A DNA stretch of 64,000 bases, taken from BOG-932 sp965276835. Lineage in GTDB: Bacteria; Pseudomonadota; Alphaproteobacteria; BOG-932; Roseiterribacteraceae. The translations under genes were made by a program, and so were the position numbers. Position 1 is the first letter of the stretch, and each line of letters starts with the position of its first letter. Where the stretch lies: positions 3,348,001 to 3,412,000 of the forward strand of contig OZ255631.1 in the NCBI GenBank assembly GCA_965276835.1, read 5' to 3'. Below are positions 9,384 through 18,251 of this stretch, in pieces. The notes beneath the pieces are model-generated. The model ran no database searches, was not told the DNA's origin, and was given only the letters and a program-made list of their open reading frames with translations.

Positions 9384-10268
9384 ATGAAGCATCAGAAGGT
9401 TCGTAAAGCGGTCTTCCCAGTCGCGGGGCTGGGAACACGTTTTCTGCCGCTGACTAAATCCTTGCCGAAGGAGATGCTGCCGCTGGTCGATCGCCCACTG
9501 GTGCAGAACGCCATCGAGGAGGCGCGCGAGGCCGGGATCGAGGATTTCATTTTCGTCACCAGCCGCGGCAAGGGCGTGCTGGAAGACCATTTCGACATCA
9601 GCCCCGACCTCACCGCCACCCTGGAGGCGCGCGGCAAGACCGCGGAGCTTGAGATCGTCAAGCAGACGCTGATCGAATCCGGCCATCTGTTCTCCACCCG
9701 CCAAGCCAAACCGCTGGGCCTGGGACATGCGGTCTGGTGCGCGAAACAAATCGTCGGGCGCGAGCCGTTCGCCATCCTGCTGCCGGACGACGTAGTCCTG
9801 GCGAAACGCGGTTGTCTGGCGCAGATGATCGACATCTATAACGAAGTCGGCGGCAATGTCGTTGCCGTGGTCGATGTTCCGCACGATCAGACACACCGGT
9901 ACGGCATCCTTGATGTTTCCAGCGACGATGGCCGTATTGCCGCGATCAAGGGGCTTGTCGAGAAGCCGAAGCCGGAGGTTGCCCCCTCCACCCTGTCGAT
10001 CATCGGCCGCTATATTCTTCAGCCCGAGGTGTTCGACCAGCTGGATCAGAAGATGATCGGCGCGGGCGGGGAAATCCAGCTGACCGACGCGATGGCCAAA
10101 CTGATCGGCGGCGCGCCGTTTCACGGCTATCGCTTCGAGGGCAAACGCTATGACTGCGGTGACAAGGTGGGGTTCCTGGAGGCGAACATCGCTTTCGCGC
10201 TCGCCCGGTCCGATATAGGCGAACAGGTGCGAACTGCGATAGAAGAGGTATTGCGGGCAGCCCGTTAA
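9384..10268 (+). CDS. galU: UTP-glucose-1-phosphate uridylyltransferase
   Basis: Forms UDP-glucose from UTP and glucose-1-phosphate. 294 residues, typical length. The nucleotide-binding signature PVAGLGTRFLPLTKSLPKEM starts near residue 12, followed by LGHAVWCAKQ, the LLPDDVVL Mg-binding region and VEKPKPEVAPS. AAGGACAG serves as Shine-Dalgarno. It lies 34 bases before UDP-glucose dehydrogenase, which uses its product, so the two form a UDP-glucuronate supply unit with the phosphohexomutase downstream. Confidence 0.97.
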   Translation: MKHQKVRKAVFPVAGLGTRFLPLTKSLPKEMLPLVDRPLVQNAIEEAREAGIEDFIFVTSRGKGVLEDHFDISPDLTATLEARGKTAELEIVKQTLIESGHLFSTRQAKPLGLGHAVWCAKQIVGREPFAILLPDDVVLAKRGCLAQMIDIYNEVGGNVVAVVDVPHDQTHRYGILDVSSDDGRIAAIKGLVEKPKPEVAPSTLSIIGRYILQPEVFDQLDQKMIGAGGEIQLTDAMAKLIGGAPFHGYRFEGKRYDCGDKVGFLEANIAFALARSDIGEQVRTAIEEVLRAAR

Positions 10269-10302
10269 CTGACATCACGGCTGCTTTCCTGAAAGGGTCT
10301 TC

Positions 10303-11619
10303 ATGCGCATTGCGATGATCGGAACGGGCTATGTCGGCCTTGTCTCGGGCGCCTGTTTTTCGGAATTCGGCGTCGATGTCGTGTGCGTCGACAAGGACGC
10401 GTCGAAGATCGAGCGGCTGAAGGCCGGCATCATCCCGATCTATGAGCCCGGGCTGGAGGCGCTGGTCGCGAAGAGCGCGGCGGCCGGGCGCCTGTCCTTC
10501 ACCACCGATACGGCCACGGCGGTAAAGGGTGTCGATGCCGTCTTTATCGCCGTCGGCACACCCAGCCGGCGCGGCGATGGCCATGCCGACCTGTCCTATG
10601 TCTATGCCGCCGCGGCCGAGATCGCAGCCGAGATCGACCAATATACCGTGATCGTCACCAAATCGACCGTGCCGGTCGGCACCGGCCGCGAGGTGGCGCG
10701 TATCGTCCGCAAAACCCGGCCGGACGCCGAGTTCGACGTGGCGTCCAACCCCGAATTCCTGCGCGAAGGCTCGGCGATCGGCGACTTCATGCGGCCCGAC
10801 CGCATCGTCATCGGCGCGGAGACCGAGCGGGCGCAGGAGGTGATGCGCCAGCTTTACCGCCCGCTTTATATCCGTGAGGCGCCGATCGTGATGGCCGGCC
10901 TGGAAACGGCTGAGCTGATCAAATACGCGGCGAACGCATTCCTCGCGGTCAAGATCACCTTCATCAACGAGATCGCCGATTTGTGCGAAGTGGTCGGCGC
11001 AAATGTGCATGACGTCGCCAAGGGTATCGGGTTGGACGGCCGCATCGGACGGAAGTTCCTGCATCCCGGTCCCGGCTATGGCGGTTCCTGCTTCCCCAAG
11101 GACACGCTGGCGCTGACCAAGACCGCCGCCGACCACGGCAAGCCGATCCGCATCGTCGAAACGGTTGTCGACGTCAACCACAAGCGCAAACGCGCGATGG
11201 CCGACCGCGTGATCGCGATGTGCGGCGGCTCGGTTCAGGGATTGACCGTCGGCGTGCTGGGCGTGACCTTCAAGCCCGACACGGACGACATGCGCGATGC
11301 GCCGAGCCTGGATATCATCCCGATCCTGCAAAAGGCCGGCGCCGCCGTACAGGCCTACGACCCGGCGGGCGTTCACGAGGCGGAGGCCATGTTGCCGGGC
11401 GTCGTCTGGAAGGAAGACGCCTATGGCGCGGCGACCGGCGCCGACGTTCTGGTGATCATCACCGAATGGAACGAGTTCCGATCGCTTCAGCTTGGCCGGC
11501 TGGGCACGATCATGAAGCGGAAGGCCATCGTCGACCTTCGAAATGTCTATAATCCCGAAGACGTAGCGCGAGCCGGTTTCGCCTATAGTTCGATCGGGCG
11601 CCCACAACCAGCAGTTTGA
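10303..11619 (+). CDS. ugd: UDP-glucose 6-dehydrogenase
   Basis: Oxidises UDP-glucose to UDP-glucuronate with 2 NAD+, feeding acidic polysaccharides or pentose and arabinose derivatives. 438 residues. N-terminal NAD motif MIGTGYVGLVSG (5-16), TKSTVPVGTG (119-128), catalytic ELIKYAANAFLA (204-215) with Lys208 and Asn212, and the catalytic Cys263 in GYGGSCFPKDT. The C-terminal UDP-binding domain includes GVTFKPDTDDMRDAPS. An AAAGGG Shine-Dalgarno precedes the ATG. The next gene begins four bases after the stop. Confidence 0.97.
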   Translation: MRIAMIGTGYVGLVSGACFSEFGVDVVCVDKDASKIERLKAGIIPIYEPGLEALVAKSAAAGRLSFTTDTATAVKGVDAVFIAVGTPSRRGDGHADLSYVYAAAAEIAAEIDQYTVIVTKSTVPVGTGREVARIVRKTRPDAEFDVASNPEFLREGSAIGDFMRPDRIVIGAETERAQEVMRQLYRPLYIREAPIVMAGLETAELIKYAANAFLAVKITFINEIADLCEVVGANVHDVAKGIGLDGRIGRKFLHPGPGYGGSCFPKDTLALTKTAADHGKPIRIVETVVDVNHKRKRAMADRVIAMCGGSVQGLTVGVLGVTFKPDTDDMRDAPSLDIIPILQKAGAAVQAYDPAGVHEAEAMLPGVVWKEDAYGAATGADVLVIITEWNEFRSLQLGRLGTIMKRKAIVDLRNVYNPEDVARAGFAYSSIGRPQPAV

Positions 11620-11623
11620 AACA

Positions 11624-13009
11624 ATGACCCACAAATTCCACCCAACGGTCCTGCGTGAATACGACATTCGCGGCATTGTCGGTTCGACATTGAGCGCGGC
11701 GGACGCGCGCGCCATCGGCCGCGCCTATGCCACGACCATCCTGCGCGCCGGCGGCAACACCATCGCGCTGGGCTTCGACGGGCGCCTGAGTTCGCCGGAG
11801 CTGGCCGAGGCGGTTGCCGACGGGCTGTTATCGACCGGCGTGCATGTGAAGCGGGTCGGGCTGGGACCGACGCCGATGCTCTATTTCGCGGTCAAGCATT
11901 TGCATGCCGATGCCGGCATCATGATCACCGGGTCGCACAACCCGCCGACCCATAACGGCTTCAAGATGGCACTCTATTCCGGGCCGGTTTACGGCGACGC
12001 TATCCTGAATATCGGCCGGATCGCCGCGGCAGGCGATTATGAGGTGGGCCAGGGAACGATCGAGGACCTGGACATCCAGGACATCTATGTCGATCGGCTG
12101 GTCCAGGATTACCTGCCCGGGACGCGCGAACTCAAGATCGTCTGGGACGCCGGCAATGGCGCGGCGGGCGAAATTCTGCGGCGGATGACGGCCAAGCTGC
12201 CCGGTCAGCATATCCTGCTGTTCGATGACATCGACGGCAATTTCCCCAACCACCATCCCGATCCGACGGTGCCGGAAAATCTGGTCGACCTGCAGAAAAC
12301 CGTGGCGGCGACAGGCGCGGATATCGGCATCGGATTCGACGGCGACGGTGACCGCATCGGCGCAATCGACAATACGGGGCGGATCGTCTGGGGCGATCAG
12401 CTGCTGGCGATCTATGCCAAGGAGGTGCTGGCGACCAATCCGGGTGGCGTCATCATCGCCGACGTGAAAGCCAGCCAGGTGCTGTTCGACGAGATCGCCC
12501 GGTTGGGCGGCCAGCCGCTGATGTTCAAGACCGGGCACTCGCTGATCAAGGCCAAAATGGCCGAGACCGATTCGCCCCTGGCCGGCGAGATGTCGGGCCA
12601 CATCTTCTTCGCCGACAAATGGTACGGCTTCGACGACGCGCTGTATTGCGGCGTCCGCCTTGCCTCCCTGGTCGCGCGGGCCGGCGAGCCGTTCTCGGCG
12701 GTGGTCGACCGGCTGCCGACCGTGTTCAACACACCCGAAACCCGGTTCGACGTCGAGGCGTCGCGCAAATTCAAGGTGATCGAGGAGGTCAAGGCCCGCC
12801 TCGCCGCCGACCCGTCGCTGAAGGTCAACGACATCGACGGTGTGCGGGTCAACACCCCGGACGGCTGGTGGCTGGCGCGCGCGTCGAACACGCAGGAGGT
12901 GCTGGTTGCCCGCGCCGAAGCCTCGACCCTGGAAGGGCTGGACCGGCTGAAGGCGCAGCTCGTTCACCAGCTCGGCCTCAGCGGGATCTCTCCGCCGGAA
13001 GGCTTTTAG
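11624..13009 (+). CDS. Phosphomannomutase/phosphoglucomutase
   Basis: Alpha-D-phosphohexomutase of 461 residues that interconverts hexose 1- and 6-phosphates. Phosphoserine loop ITGSHNPPTHNGFKM with Ser104, metal loop GIGFDGDGDRIG near residue 236, sugar-recognition loop GEMSGHIFF, and a C-terminal phosphate-binding stretch WWLARASNTQEV. It fits the bifunctional PMM/PGM type seen in alphaproteobacterial polysaccharide clusters; mannose versus glucose preference cannot be fixed. Here it would supply glucose-1-phosphate to GalU or mannose-1-phosphate for GDP-sugars. It is in operon with ugd and has no clear Shine-Dalgarno. Confidence 0.93.
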   Translation: MTHKFHPTVLREYDIRGIVGSTLSAADARAIGRAYATTILRAGGNTIALGFDGRLSSPELAEAVADGLLSTGVHVKRVGLGPTPMLYFAVKHLHADAGIMITGSHNPPTHNGFKMALYSGPVYGDAILNIGRIAAAGDYEVGQGTIEDLDIQDIYVDRLVQDYLPGTRELKIVWDAGNGAAGEILRRMTAKLPGQHILLFDDIDGNFPNHHPDPTVPENLVDLQKTVAATGADIGIGFDGDGDRIGAIDNTGRIVWGDQLLAIYAKEVLATNPGGVIIADVKASQVLFDEIARLGGQPLMFKTGHSLIKAKMAETDSPLAGEMSGHIFFADKWYGFDDALYCGVRLASLVARAGEPFSAVVDRLPTVFNTPETRFDVEASRKFKVIEEVKARLAADPSLKVNDIDGVRVNTPDGWWLARASNTQEVLVARAEASTLEGLDRLKAQLVHQLGLSGISPPEGF

Positions 13010-13040
13010 GGGCGGCTTGCGCGCTTAATCATTTTTCCAC

Positions 13041-13343
13041 TCATAGTGTTTCACTAAATCCAGGCATATCGGCTGGATTCTGAGCACCGTGCCGAACCGC
13101 GTGGATGATTACAGCCTCATCTGTGACTTGGTAGAAAACAAGATATGGGTAAGGGGTGATTGTCAGTCGCCGAATTTCAGGATCGTCCGTACGCGAACCG
13201 AGAAACGGATACTGTTTCAGAAGATCGACAAGGGTACGAATGCGGGACTGCGCACGCTTTGCGCTCTGCGGCGAATACGCGGCGACCGATCCTAATACGG
13301 AGATCAGATCGTCCAGTGCCGCGCTTGTGTAACGAACCTTCAA
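13041..13343 (-). CDS. ParE/RelE-family toxin
   Basis: A 100-residue type II toxin of the ParE/RelE fold: KVRYTSAALDDLISVL at the N-terminus, LKQYPFLGSR, RRLTITPYPYLVFYQV and IIHAVRHGAQNP near the C-terminus. ParE members poison gyrase and RelE members cut mRNA; which applies is unclear. I place the start at TTG 13343, which makes a four-base TTGA overlap with the antitoxin stop and gives the usual MKVRYT start. A TTG at 13361 would add six residues and overlap the antitoxin by 22 bases. The 3' end faces the phosphohexomutase. Confidence 0.82.
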   Translation of the reverse strand: MKVRYTSAALDDLISVLGSVAAYSPQSAKRAQSRIRTLVDLLKQYPFLGSRTDDPEIRRLTITPYPYLVFYQVTDEAVIIHAVRHGAQNPADMPGFSETL

Positions 13344-13570
13344 GTCGCGTGTTTGGCCCAAACAGCTTGAACTTGCTCGTCGGTTGCAAAGTCACCGCGA
13401 ACCGCAGCGGCTTTTGACCTGTCAATCGCAGTCCGCTCCTCCTGCGTCAGCACGACAACAGCAGAGTCGTCCTGGCGAACTAGGCGAAGAACAACGCCTG
13501 CTATGTCGTCTTGAGCGCCGGGCGGGAGTTTCCTGACAACCGCGAGCGCTTCATCGAGCAACTTTGTCAT
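13340..13570 (-). CDS. Antitoxin partner of the ParE/RelE toxin
   Basis: A 76-residue acidic protein preceding and overlapping the toxin, the usual type II order. The N-terminal helix (LLDEALAVVRKLPPGAQDDIA) is followed by the LTQEERTAIDRSKAAAVRGDFATDEQVQAVW segment typical of antitoxins paired with RelE/ParE toxins. No clear N-terminal DNA-binding domain is visible, so autoregulation may depend on the complex. The start is an ATG. The 49 bases upstream probably hold the promoter, but no convincing boxes were seen. Confidence 0.78.
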   Translation of the reverse strand: MTKLLDEALAVVRKLPPGAQDDIAGVVLRLVRQDDSAVVVLTQEERTAIDRSKAAAVRGDFATDEQVQAVWAKHAT

Positions 13571-13619
13571 TAGGCAAAACTAACATTACGGGGTGATCCA
13601 CGAAAGAGTGCAGAAACCC

Positions 13620-13886
13620 CTACTCCTTCGACGGCACGTCGATCGGGGCACAGTTGGTGCGGCCGGACATCACGCAGTCCTGCAAGCGGGCCGACTGGCC
13701 TAGTTCGCGCACCAGGAACCAGCCCACCCCCACGAGGACGGCCGCCAGGACAAGCGCGGCGACGTTGCTTCTGCTTCGGCGCCGGTCTTCGTCGGGGTCG
13801 TGTTTCGGCATGGCCGCGCGTCTCGCTTCAGCTTGTTTCTCCTTGAACGCGATGATCTTGTCATCCTTGCGTTGGAGTTCAGCCAT
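13620..13886 (-). CDS. Small single-span membrane protein
   Basis: An 88-residue hypothetical protein. A charged N-terminal segment (about 40 residues, Lys/Glu/Arg-rich, probably helical and cytoplasmic) is followed by one membrane span, NVAALVLAAVLVGVGWFLV (residues about 41-59), and a short outer tail with two cysteines (DCVMSGRTNC). It starts five bases after the ATP12 stop, so it is probably the last gene of the rarA operon. I do not recognise a family. A role linked to ATP synthase assembly is possible only by neighbourhood. Confidence 0.7.
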   Translation of the reverse strand: MAELQRKDDKIIAFKEKQAEARRAAMPKHDPDEDRRRSRSNVAALVLAAVLVGVGWFLVRELGQSARLQDCVMSGRTNCAPIDVPSKE

Positions 13887-13891
13887 TGTCC

Positions 13892-14593
13892 TCAGCCCTG
13901 GACGAGATCGCGGAAATGGCGGGCGGCCGCGAGGTCGAACGCCACCGAGGCACGACGCGCGGTCGCCAGCGCATCCTCACCCCAGCGGTCGATCTCGAAG
14001 CCAGCGTCGAGCTCAGCCGCGGCGAATGCCTGGTCGGCGTCGATCCGTCCCTCAACCAGGGCAAGCGCGATGACAAGGGAGCCGGCAGCGGCGGCCGCGG
14101 CCTGAAATGCCCCCAGCCGCCATCTGTCCATCCCGGCGACCGCATCGGCCAATGCGGCAATCGCTTCGCGCGGCTGCGTAATCGGCAGTACGCCGGCTGT
14201 GGTCAGCAGAGTCACGCCGTGACGGTCCTTGAGCCACTCCAGCAACGGATCCCACAGGGCCTTTTGAAGAGCCAGAAGCTCCGCCGGCTCGCGGTCGTCG
14301 GCGCGGTAACAAACCATGTCGGTTTCCGCGAAGCGGACGACCGTCGCCTCGATCATCGCGCGGTTGTCTTCCAGATGGTCGATCACCGTCGCCGCCAACT
14401 GCATCAACGGCATGGTCTGCGGCTCGATCTCCGTTTCCTGCGCCAACCATTCATCCGCGATGCCCTCGGCCAGCGTACGTGTCGGCACCGCGATATTGAC
14501 CCGGCCGGGTGTCTTGATCGGCTTGCCGTCCAAGGTCACGCCGAAACCTTCGGGTGTCTCGGTAACGCCGACGTCTTTGTAGAATCGCTTCAC
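13892..14593 (-). CDS. ATP12-family F1-ATPase assembly chaperone
   Basis: A 233-residue homologue of mitochondrial ATP12, which binds free alpha subunits during F1-ATPase assembly; the family is shared by mitochondria and alphaproteobacteria. Recognisable parts are the KRFYKDVGV start, FGVTLDGKPIKTPGR, LAEGIADEWLAQ, MPLMQLAATVIDHLE and the central CYRADDREPAELLALQ. The GTG start overlaps the pseudouridine synthase stop by four bases (GTGA). It sits in operon with the RluC-like enzyme, a neighbourhood often seen in this class. Confidence 0.93.
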   Translation of the reverse strand: MKRFYKDVGVTETPEGFGVTLDGKPIKTPGRVNIAVPTRTLAEGIADEWLAQETEIEPQTMPLMQLAATVIDHLEDNRAMIEATVVRFAETDMVCYRADDREPAELLALQKALWDPLLEWLKDRHGVTLLTTAGVLPITQPREAIAALADAVAGMDRWRLGAFQAAAAAAGSLVIALALVEGRIDADQAFAAAELDAGFEIDRWGEDALATARRASVAFDLAAARHFRDLVQG

Positions 14594-15573
14594 GAGGCAA
14601 TCTCCGCGAACGGATCGCCGTCGTTCTTCTCGTCGAAGCCGAAATATTTCCAGGTTTCGCGCATATGCGGGGGCAAGGGCGCGGTTACGTCGATCTTCCC
14701 CTTGCCCGAGGGGTGCGGCAGCATCAGCCGGCGGGCGTGCAGATGCAGCCCCTGCCCAATCTCGTCGCTCGCGATATGAGCGGCCGCGCCGCCATATTTT
14801 CCGTCACCCAGGATGGGTTTTTCGATCAGCGCCATATGGGCGCGCAGCTGGTGCGTGCGCCCGGTCAGCGGCCACAGCGCCACCCAGGCCGCCTTGTTCG
14901 ATGCATGATCGACGACGGAGAACAGCGATACAGCCGGCTTGCCGTCATCCTCGTCCAGCTCGACCTTTTCGCCATGCCCCTTGTCCTGCTTGAGCAACGC
15001 ACCGTCGATCCGGCCACGCTTCTCGTTGGGGACGCCGACGGTGATTCCCCAATAATATTTGCGGGCCGTCTTGCCACGGAAGGTTTCGCCCAGGCGGCGC
15101 GCCGCGAGCACTGTCCGCGCCAGGATCAATACGCCGGACGTGTCGCGGTCCAGCCGGTGCACCAGCTTCGGCCGTTCGCCGTCGAAGGCCAGCGCATCCA
15201 GCATACCGTCGAGATGGCGGGTTGTGCCGGTGCCGCCTTGCACCGCCAGTCCATGCGGTTTGTCGATGACAATGACCCAATCGTCGCGGAACAGAACGCG
15301 TTTGCGCAGTTCGTCCGCATCATGATCGCTGATCGTGGGCACGGCTTTCTTCGACCGCTCTTCCAGCCCGATCAACGGTGGCACCCGGACTACCTGCCCG
15401 GCCGCGATCCGCGTCGCCCCATCCGCGCGCTTGCCGTCGACCCGCACCTGTCCGGTACGACAGAATTTCTGCAGCTTGCCGTTCGTCACATTGGGAAAGC
15501 GGCGGCGAAACCAGCGGTCAAGCCGCGTGTCGTCGTCTTCCGCCTCGACGGGAATCATCTGTACCTGAGTCAT
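14590..15573 (-). CDS. RluA-family (RluC/RluD-like) pseudouridine synthase
   Basis: Converts uridine to pseudouridine, most likely in 23S rRNA. About 327 residues. The N-terminal S4 RNA-binding domain (TRLDRWFRRRFPNVTNGKLQ) is followed by the catalytic domain with LVHRLDRDTSGVLILA, which holds the catalytic Asp, then ALWPLTGRTHQLRAHM and LMLPHPSGKGKIDV. Start placed at ATG 15573, which overlaps the previous stop by four bases (ATGA); a TTG at 15591 would add six residues. RluC versus RluD specificity cannot be set from sequence alone. Confidence 0.92.
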   Translation of the reverse strand: MTQVQMIPVEAEDDDTRLDRWFRRRFPNVTNGKLQKFCRTGQVRVDGKRADGATRIAAGQVVRVPPLIGLEERSKKAVPTISDHDADELRKRVLFRDDWVIVIDKPHGLAVQGGTGTTRHLDGMLDALAFDGERPKLVHRLDRDTSGVLILARTVLAARRLGETFRGKTARKYYWGITVGVPNEKRGRIDGALLKQDKGHGEKVELDEDDGKPAVSLFSVVDHASNKAAWVALWPLTGRTHQLRAHMALIEKPILGDGKYGGAAAHIASDEIGQGLHLHARRLMLPHPSGKGKIDVTAPLPPHMRETWKYFGFDEKNDGDPFAEIAS

Positions 15574-16436
15574 GTCACACCGAATATCCAACCTTCGGCC
15601 CGGATCGCCAAGGAATCCAAGCCTGCCGGCGACCAGACCGCCGGCTCTCCCGCTATTAACCGCAGCCCAGCAGCCGCGACCAGAGCGTCCGTATCATGGT
15701 CGACCAGCGTTTCCTCCATGCCCATCGCCGGTTCGCTGCGCAAAGCCGCGAGACACCGGTTCAGCGCATCGCCCGAGCGGACCTTCGCGTTGCCGTGCCC
15801 GGCCATCCGCATGAACAGCCTTGGGTAAAGCTCCACACAGACGATCCGGGCCCCTTCGATAAGATCGAACGGCCAGACCGCGAACAGGCCGCCCAACTGT
15901 TCCCTTAACGCCGCGAGCACCCGCATACCTGCGAGCCCGCCCTTGCCGACCTGGCGCGCCCCGACCAGCTTCAGCGGGCTTTCCGGCGAACCCAGACCGG
16001 CCGCGCGGCAGGCATGTTCGCCGGCGCGGTGATGTTCCGTGAAATCCGGCGGCCTTGGGCCGTCGTGCCAGAACAGATGCCGGTGGGCCTCATGCAGCGC
16101 GAAGGCCCCACCGTAATAGTCGTCGGCGCCGGCGCAGATCGCATCGATATGCGCCCACAGCGCCGCGGCGGAATAATCCTCGCCCAAAAGACCCGTGGCC
16201 ATCGCCGCCGGCAGGGCAAAGGCGCAATCGATGCCGATCAGCATCCGCCGCCGGTCGGACGCCTGAGCGACCACCCAATCGACGAAATCGGTCCGCCGCC
16301 AGCGTCGCGCCGGCGGCGGCACAAGCGCCGGTGCGCCGCTGCCGGTACCGCATTCAGCGACGGCGATACCCGAATAGGCGCCGCCCCGGGCGCCCGACCA
16401 GTCGACACCGACAAAGCGCTCGAACGCCGGGATCAC
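15570..16436 (-). CDS. DUF429-like protein with RNase H-like fold
   Basis: A 288-residue protein of unknown function. FVGVDWSGARGG at the N-terminus, LIGIDCAFALP near residue 68, CVELYPRLFMR and the C-terminal HDTDALVAAAGLRL followed by EGWIFGV are the acidic strand motifs seen in DUF429-type proteins of the RNase H-like/actin superfamily. No signal peptide. The GTG start overlaps the rarA stop by four bases (GTGA). Position between rarA and a pseudouridine synthase gives no firm hint; a nuclease or a nucleotide-related role would both fit the fold. Confidence 0.6.
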   Translation of the reverse strand: MIPAFERFVGVDWSGARGGAYSGIAVAECGTGSGAPALVPPPARRWRRTDFVDWVVAQASDRRRMLIGIDCAFALPAAMATGLLGEDYSAAALWAHIDAICAGADDYYGGAFALHEAHRHLFWHDGPRPPDFTEHHRAGEHACRAAGLGSPESPLKLVGARQVGKGGLAGMRVLAALREQLGGLFAVWPFDLIEGARIVCVELYPRLFMRMAGHGNAKVRSGDALNRCLAALRSEPAMGMEETLVDHDTDALVAAAGLRLIAGEPAVWSPAGLDSLAIRAEGWIFGVT

Positions 16437-17758
16437 GAGCCGTCGCCGTCCTCACGCCGTTTCTTCCAGACGGCCAACCGTTCGCCCAGCATCTTCTCAA
16501 AGCCGCGACCGGTGGGCTTGTAGAACTCCTGGCGCGCCATCTCGTCCGGGAAATAATTTTGCCCGGAAAAGGCATCGTCCTGGTCATGGTCGTAGGCATA
16601 GCCGCGACCGTAACCCAGGTCCTTCATCAGCCGGGTCGGGGCGTTCAAGATATGCTTTGGCGGCATCAGCGAGCCGCTTTCCTTGGCCGCCTGTTTCGCC
16701 GCCCCGAACGCCCGGTAGCCCGCATTCGATTTGGGCGCGGTCGACACATAGAGGATCGCCTGGCCGATCGCCAACTCGCCTTCCGGGCTGCCCAGCCGCT
16801 CATAAGTCTCCCAGGCGGACAGTGCGACCGTCAGCGCGTGCGGGTCGGCCAGCCCGATATCCTCGATCGCCATGCGCACAACGCGGCGGGCGATGTAGCG
16901 CGGGTCTTCGCCGCCATCGAGCATGCGGGCCAGCCAATAGAGCGACGCATCCGGGTCCGACCCGCGCACCGCCTTGTGGAGCGCGCTGATCAGGTTGTAG
17001 TGGCCTTCCTGGCTCTTGTCGTAGAGGGGAGCACGACGCTGAACCAGCTCCGCCAGCCCTTCGGGGTCGAGCGGCATCGACGGGCCCAGCGTAAAAACCT
17101 GTTCCGCGAGATTAAGCACGAACCGGCCGTCGCCGTCGGCCATGGCGACCAGCGCCGTGCGGGCCGTGGGGCTAAGCGGCAGTGGGCGGCCCTCCACGGC
17201 CTCGGCATGGATCAGCAACTGCTCCAGCGCCTCCGCCGACAGCCGGTTCAGCACAAGAACCTGGGCGCGTGACAGCAAGGCGGCGTTAAGCTCGAAAGAC
17301 GGATTCTCCGTCGTCGCGCCGATCAGAACGATGGTGCCGTCCTCGACATAGGGCAGGAATCCATCCTGCTGGGCGCGGTTGAACCGGTGAATTTCGTCGA
17401 CGAACAGCAGCGTGCCGCCGCCGGTCATGCGCCGTTTCTTCGCCGCGTCGAAGACCCGGCGCAGATCGGCGACACCGGAGAACACAGCCGACAGCGGTTC
17501 AAAAGCCAGGTCGGTCGCCTGTGCCAGCAGCCGCGCGATCGTTGTCTTGCCGCAGCCGGGCGGCCCCCACAAGATGATCGAGGACAGGCGGCGCTGCGCC
17601 ACCATCCGGCCGATCGGCTTATCGGGCGCCAGCAGATGGTCCTGCCCGATCACCTCTTCCAGGGTCTGCGGCCGCAACCGGTCAGCCAGCGGCTGGGTCC
17701 GTGCCGGCCGGCCCGGGCCGGCGGCAGGCGGCGCCGCGTCGTCGTCGAAGAGGCTCAT
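16433..17758 (-). CDS. rarA: Replication-associated recombination protein RarA (MgsA)
   Basis: AAA+ ATPase of the RarA/MgsA/WRNIP1 family that acts at stalled replication forks and on single-stranded DNA ends. 441 residues: LADRLRPQTLEEVIGQDHLL, Walker A GPPGCGKTT (65-73), Walker B LLFVDEIHRF, sensor GATTENPSFELN, and the C-terminal family blocks YWLARMLDGGEDPRYIARR and AKQAAKESG. First gene of the minus-strand operon; the 117 bases upstream are shared with the divergent SnoaL-like gene. The ATG start is unambiguous. Confidence 0.96.
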   Translation of the reverse strand: MSLFDDDAAPPAAGPGRPARTQPLADRLRPQTLEEVIGQDHLLAPDKPIGRMVAQRRLSSIILWGPPGCGKTTIARLLAQATDLAFEPLSAVFSGVADLRRVFDAAKKRRMTGGGTLLFVDEIHRFNRAQQDGFLPYVEDGTIVLIGATTENPSFELNAALLSRAQVLVLNRLSAEALEQLLIHAEAVEGRPLPLSPTARTALVAMADGDGRFVLNLAEQVFTLGPSMPLDPEGLAELVQRRAPLYDKSQEGHYNLISALHKAVRGSDPDASLYWLARMLDGGEDPRYIARRVVRMAIEDIGLADPHALTVALSAWETYERLGSPEGELAIGQAILYVSTAPKSNAGYRAFGAAKQAAKESGSLMPPKHILNAPTRLMKDLGYGRGYAYDHDQDDAFSGQNYFPDEMARQEFYKPTGRGFEKMLGERLAVWKKRREDGDGS

Positions 17759-17875
17759 GATCCGTCAGCCGTCAGAAAACATTTCAACTGCAATTTTCTA
17801 TTCGCTCAAAGCCTTGGTGTCCCGCTATATATAGGGCACGAAACGACGCGATGTCGGCAAATATCGGGGGCAGAG

Positions 17876-18247
17876 ATGAACGAGGCGTTCTTCCGCGGTT
17901 ATTACGAGGCGTATAACAGCGCCGACGAAACCAAGCTGGCCCCGTTTCTGGCGGACGACGTCATATTGACCTCGGCCCAGGGCGAGCAACGTGGCAAGGA
18001 TGCCTATCTCGCCACCTATCGCCAGATCATCGCCGCATTCAGCGATCAGATGACGCCCGAGGAGATTGCCGTTGACGGCAATAAAGCCACCGTGCGGATC
18101 ACCGACCGGTTCGTCGCGACGAAAGATGTTCCCGATTTCCTGGGGCAATCCTTCGCCAAGGGCCAGGGCTTCACGCTGAAACTGATCGGCCAATACGAAG
18201 TGGCGGACGGCAAGATCGCAAAGATCGACATCCGGATTACCGGCTAG
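17876..18247 (+). CDS. SnoaL-like / NTF2-family protein
   Basis: A 123-residue protein with the NTF2-like cone fold of the SnoaL-like group: FFRGYYEAYNSADETKLAPF, a LADDVILTSAQGEQRGKDAY strand region and a C-terminal QYEVADGKIAKIDIRI strand. Such proteins bind or isomerise small hydrophobic molecules; members differ widely and function cannot be assigned. Start ATG follows a GGGGGCAGAG Shine-Dalgarno. The same frame is open upstream, but that stretch runs antisense into rarA. Convergent with the TonB receptor, with four bases between stops. Confidence 0.75.
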   Translation: MNEAFFRGYYEAYNSADETKLAPFLADDVILTSAQGEQRGKDAYLATYRQIIAAFSDQMTPEEIAVDGNKATVRITDRFVATKDVPDFLGQSFAKGQGFTLKLIGQYEVADGKIAKIDIRITG

Positions 18248-18251
18248 AAGC

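Noticed and set aside
15570..15591. TTG start at 15591 for the pseudouridine synthase
   Set aside because: ATG 15573 gives the usual four-base ATGA overlap with the upstream gene; the TTG would create a 22-base overlap and add six unsupported residues.
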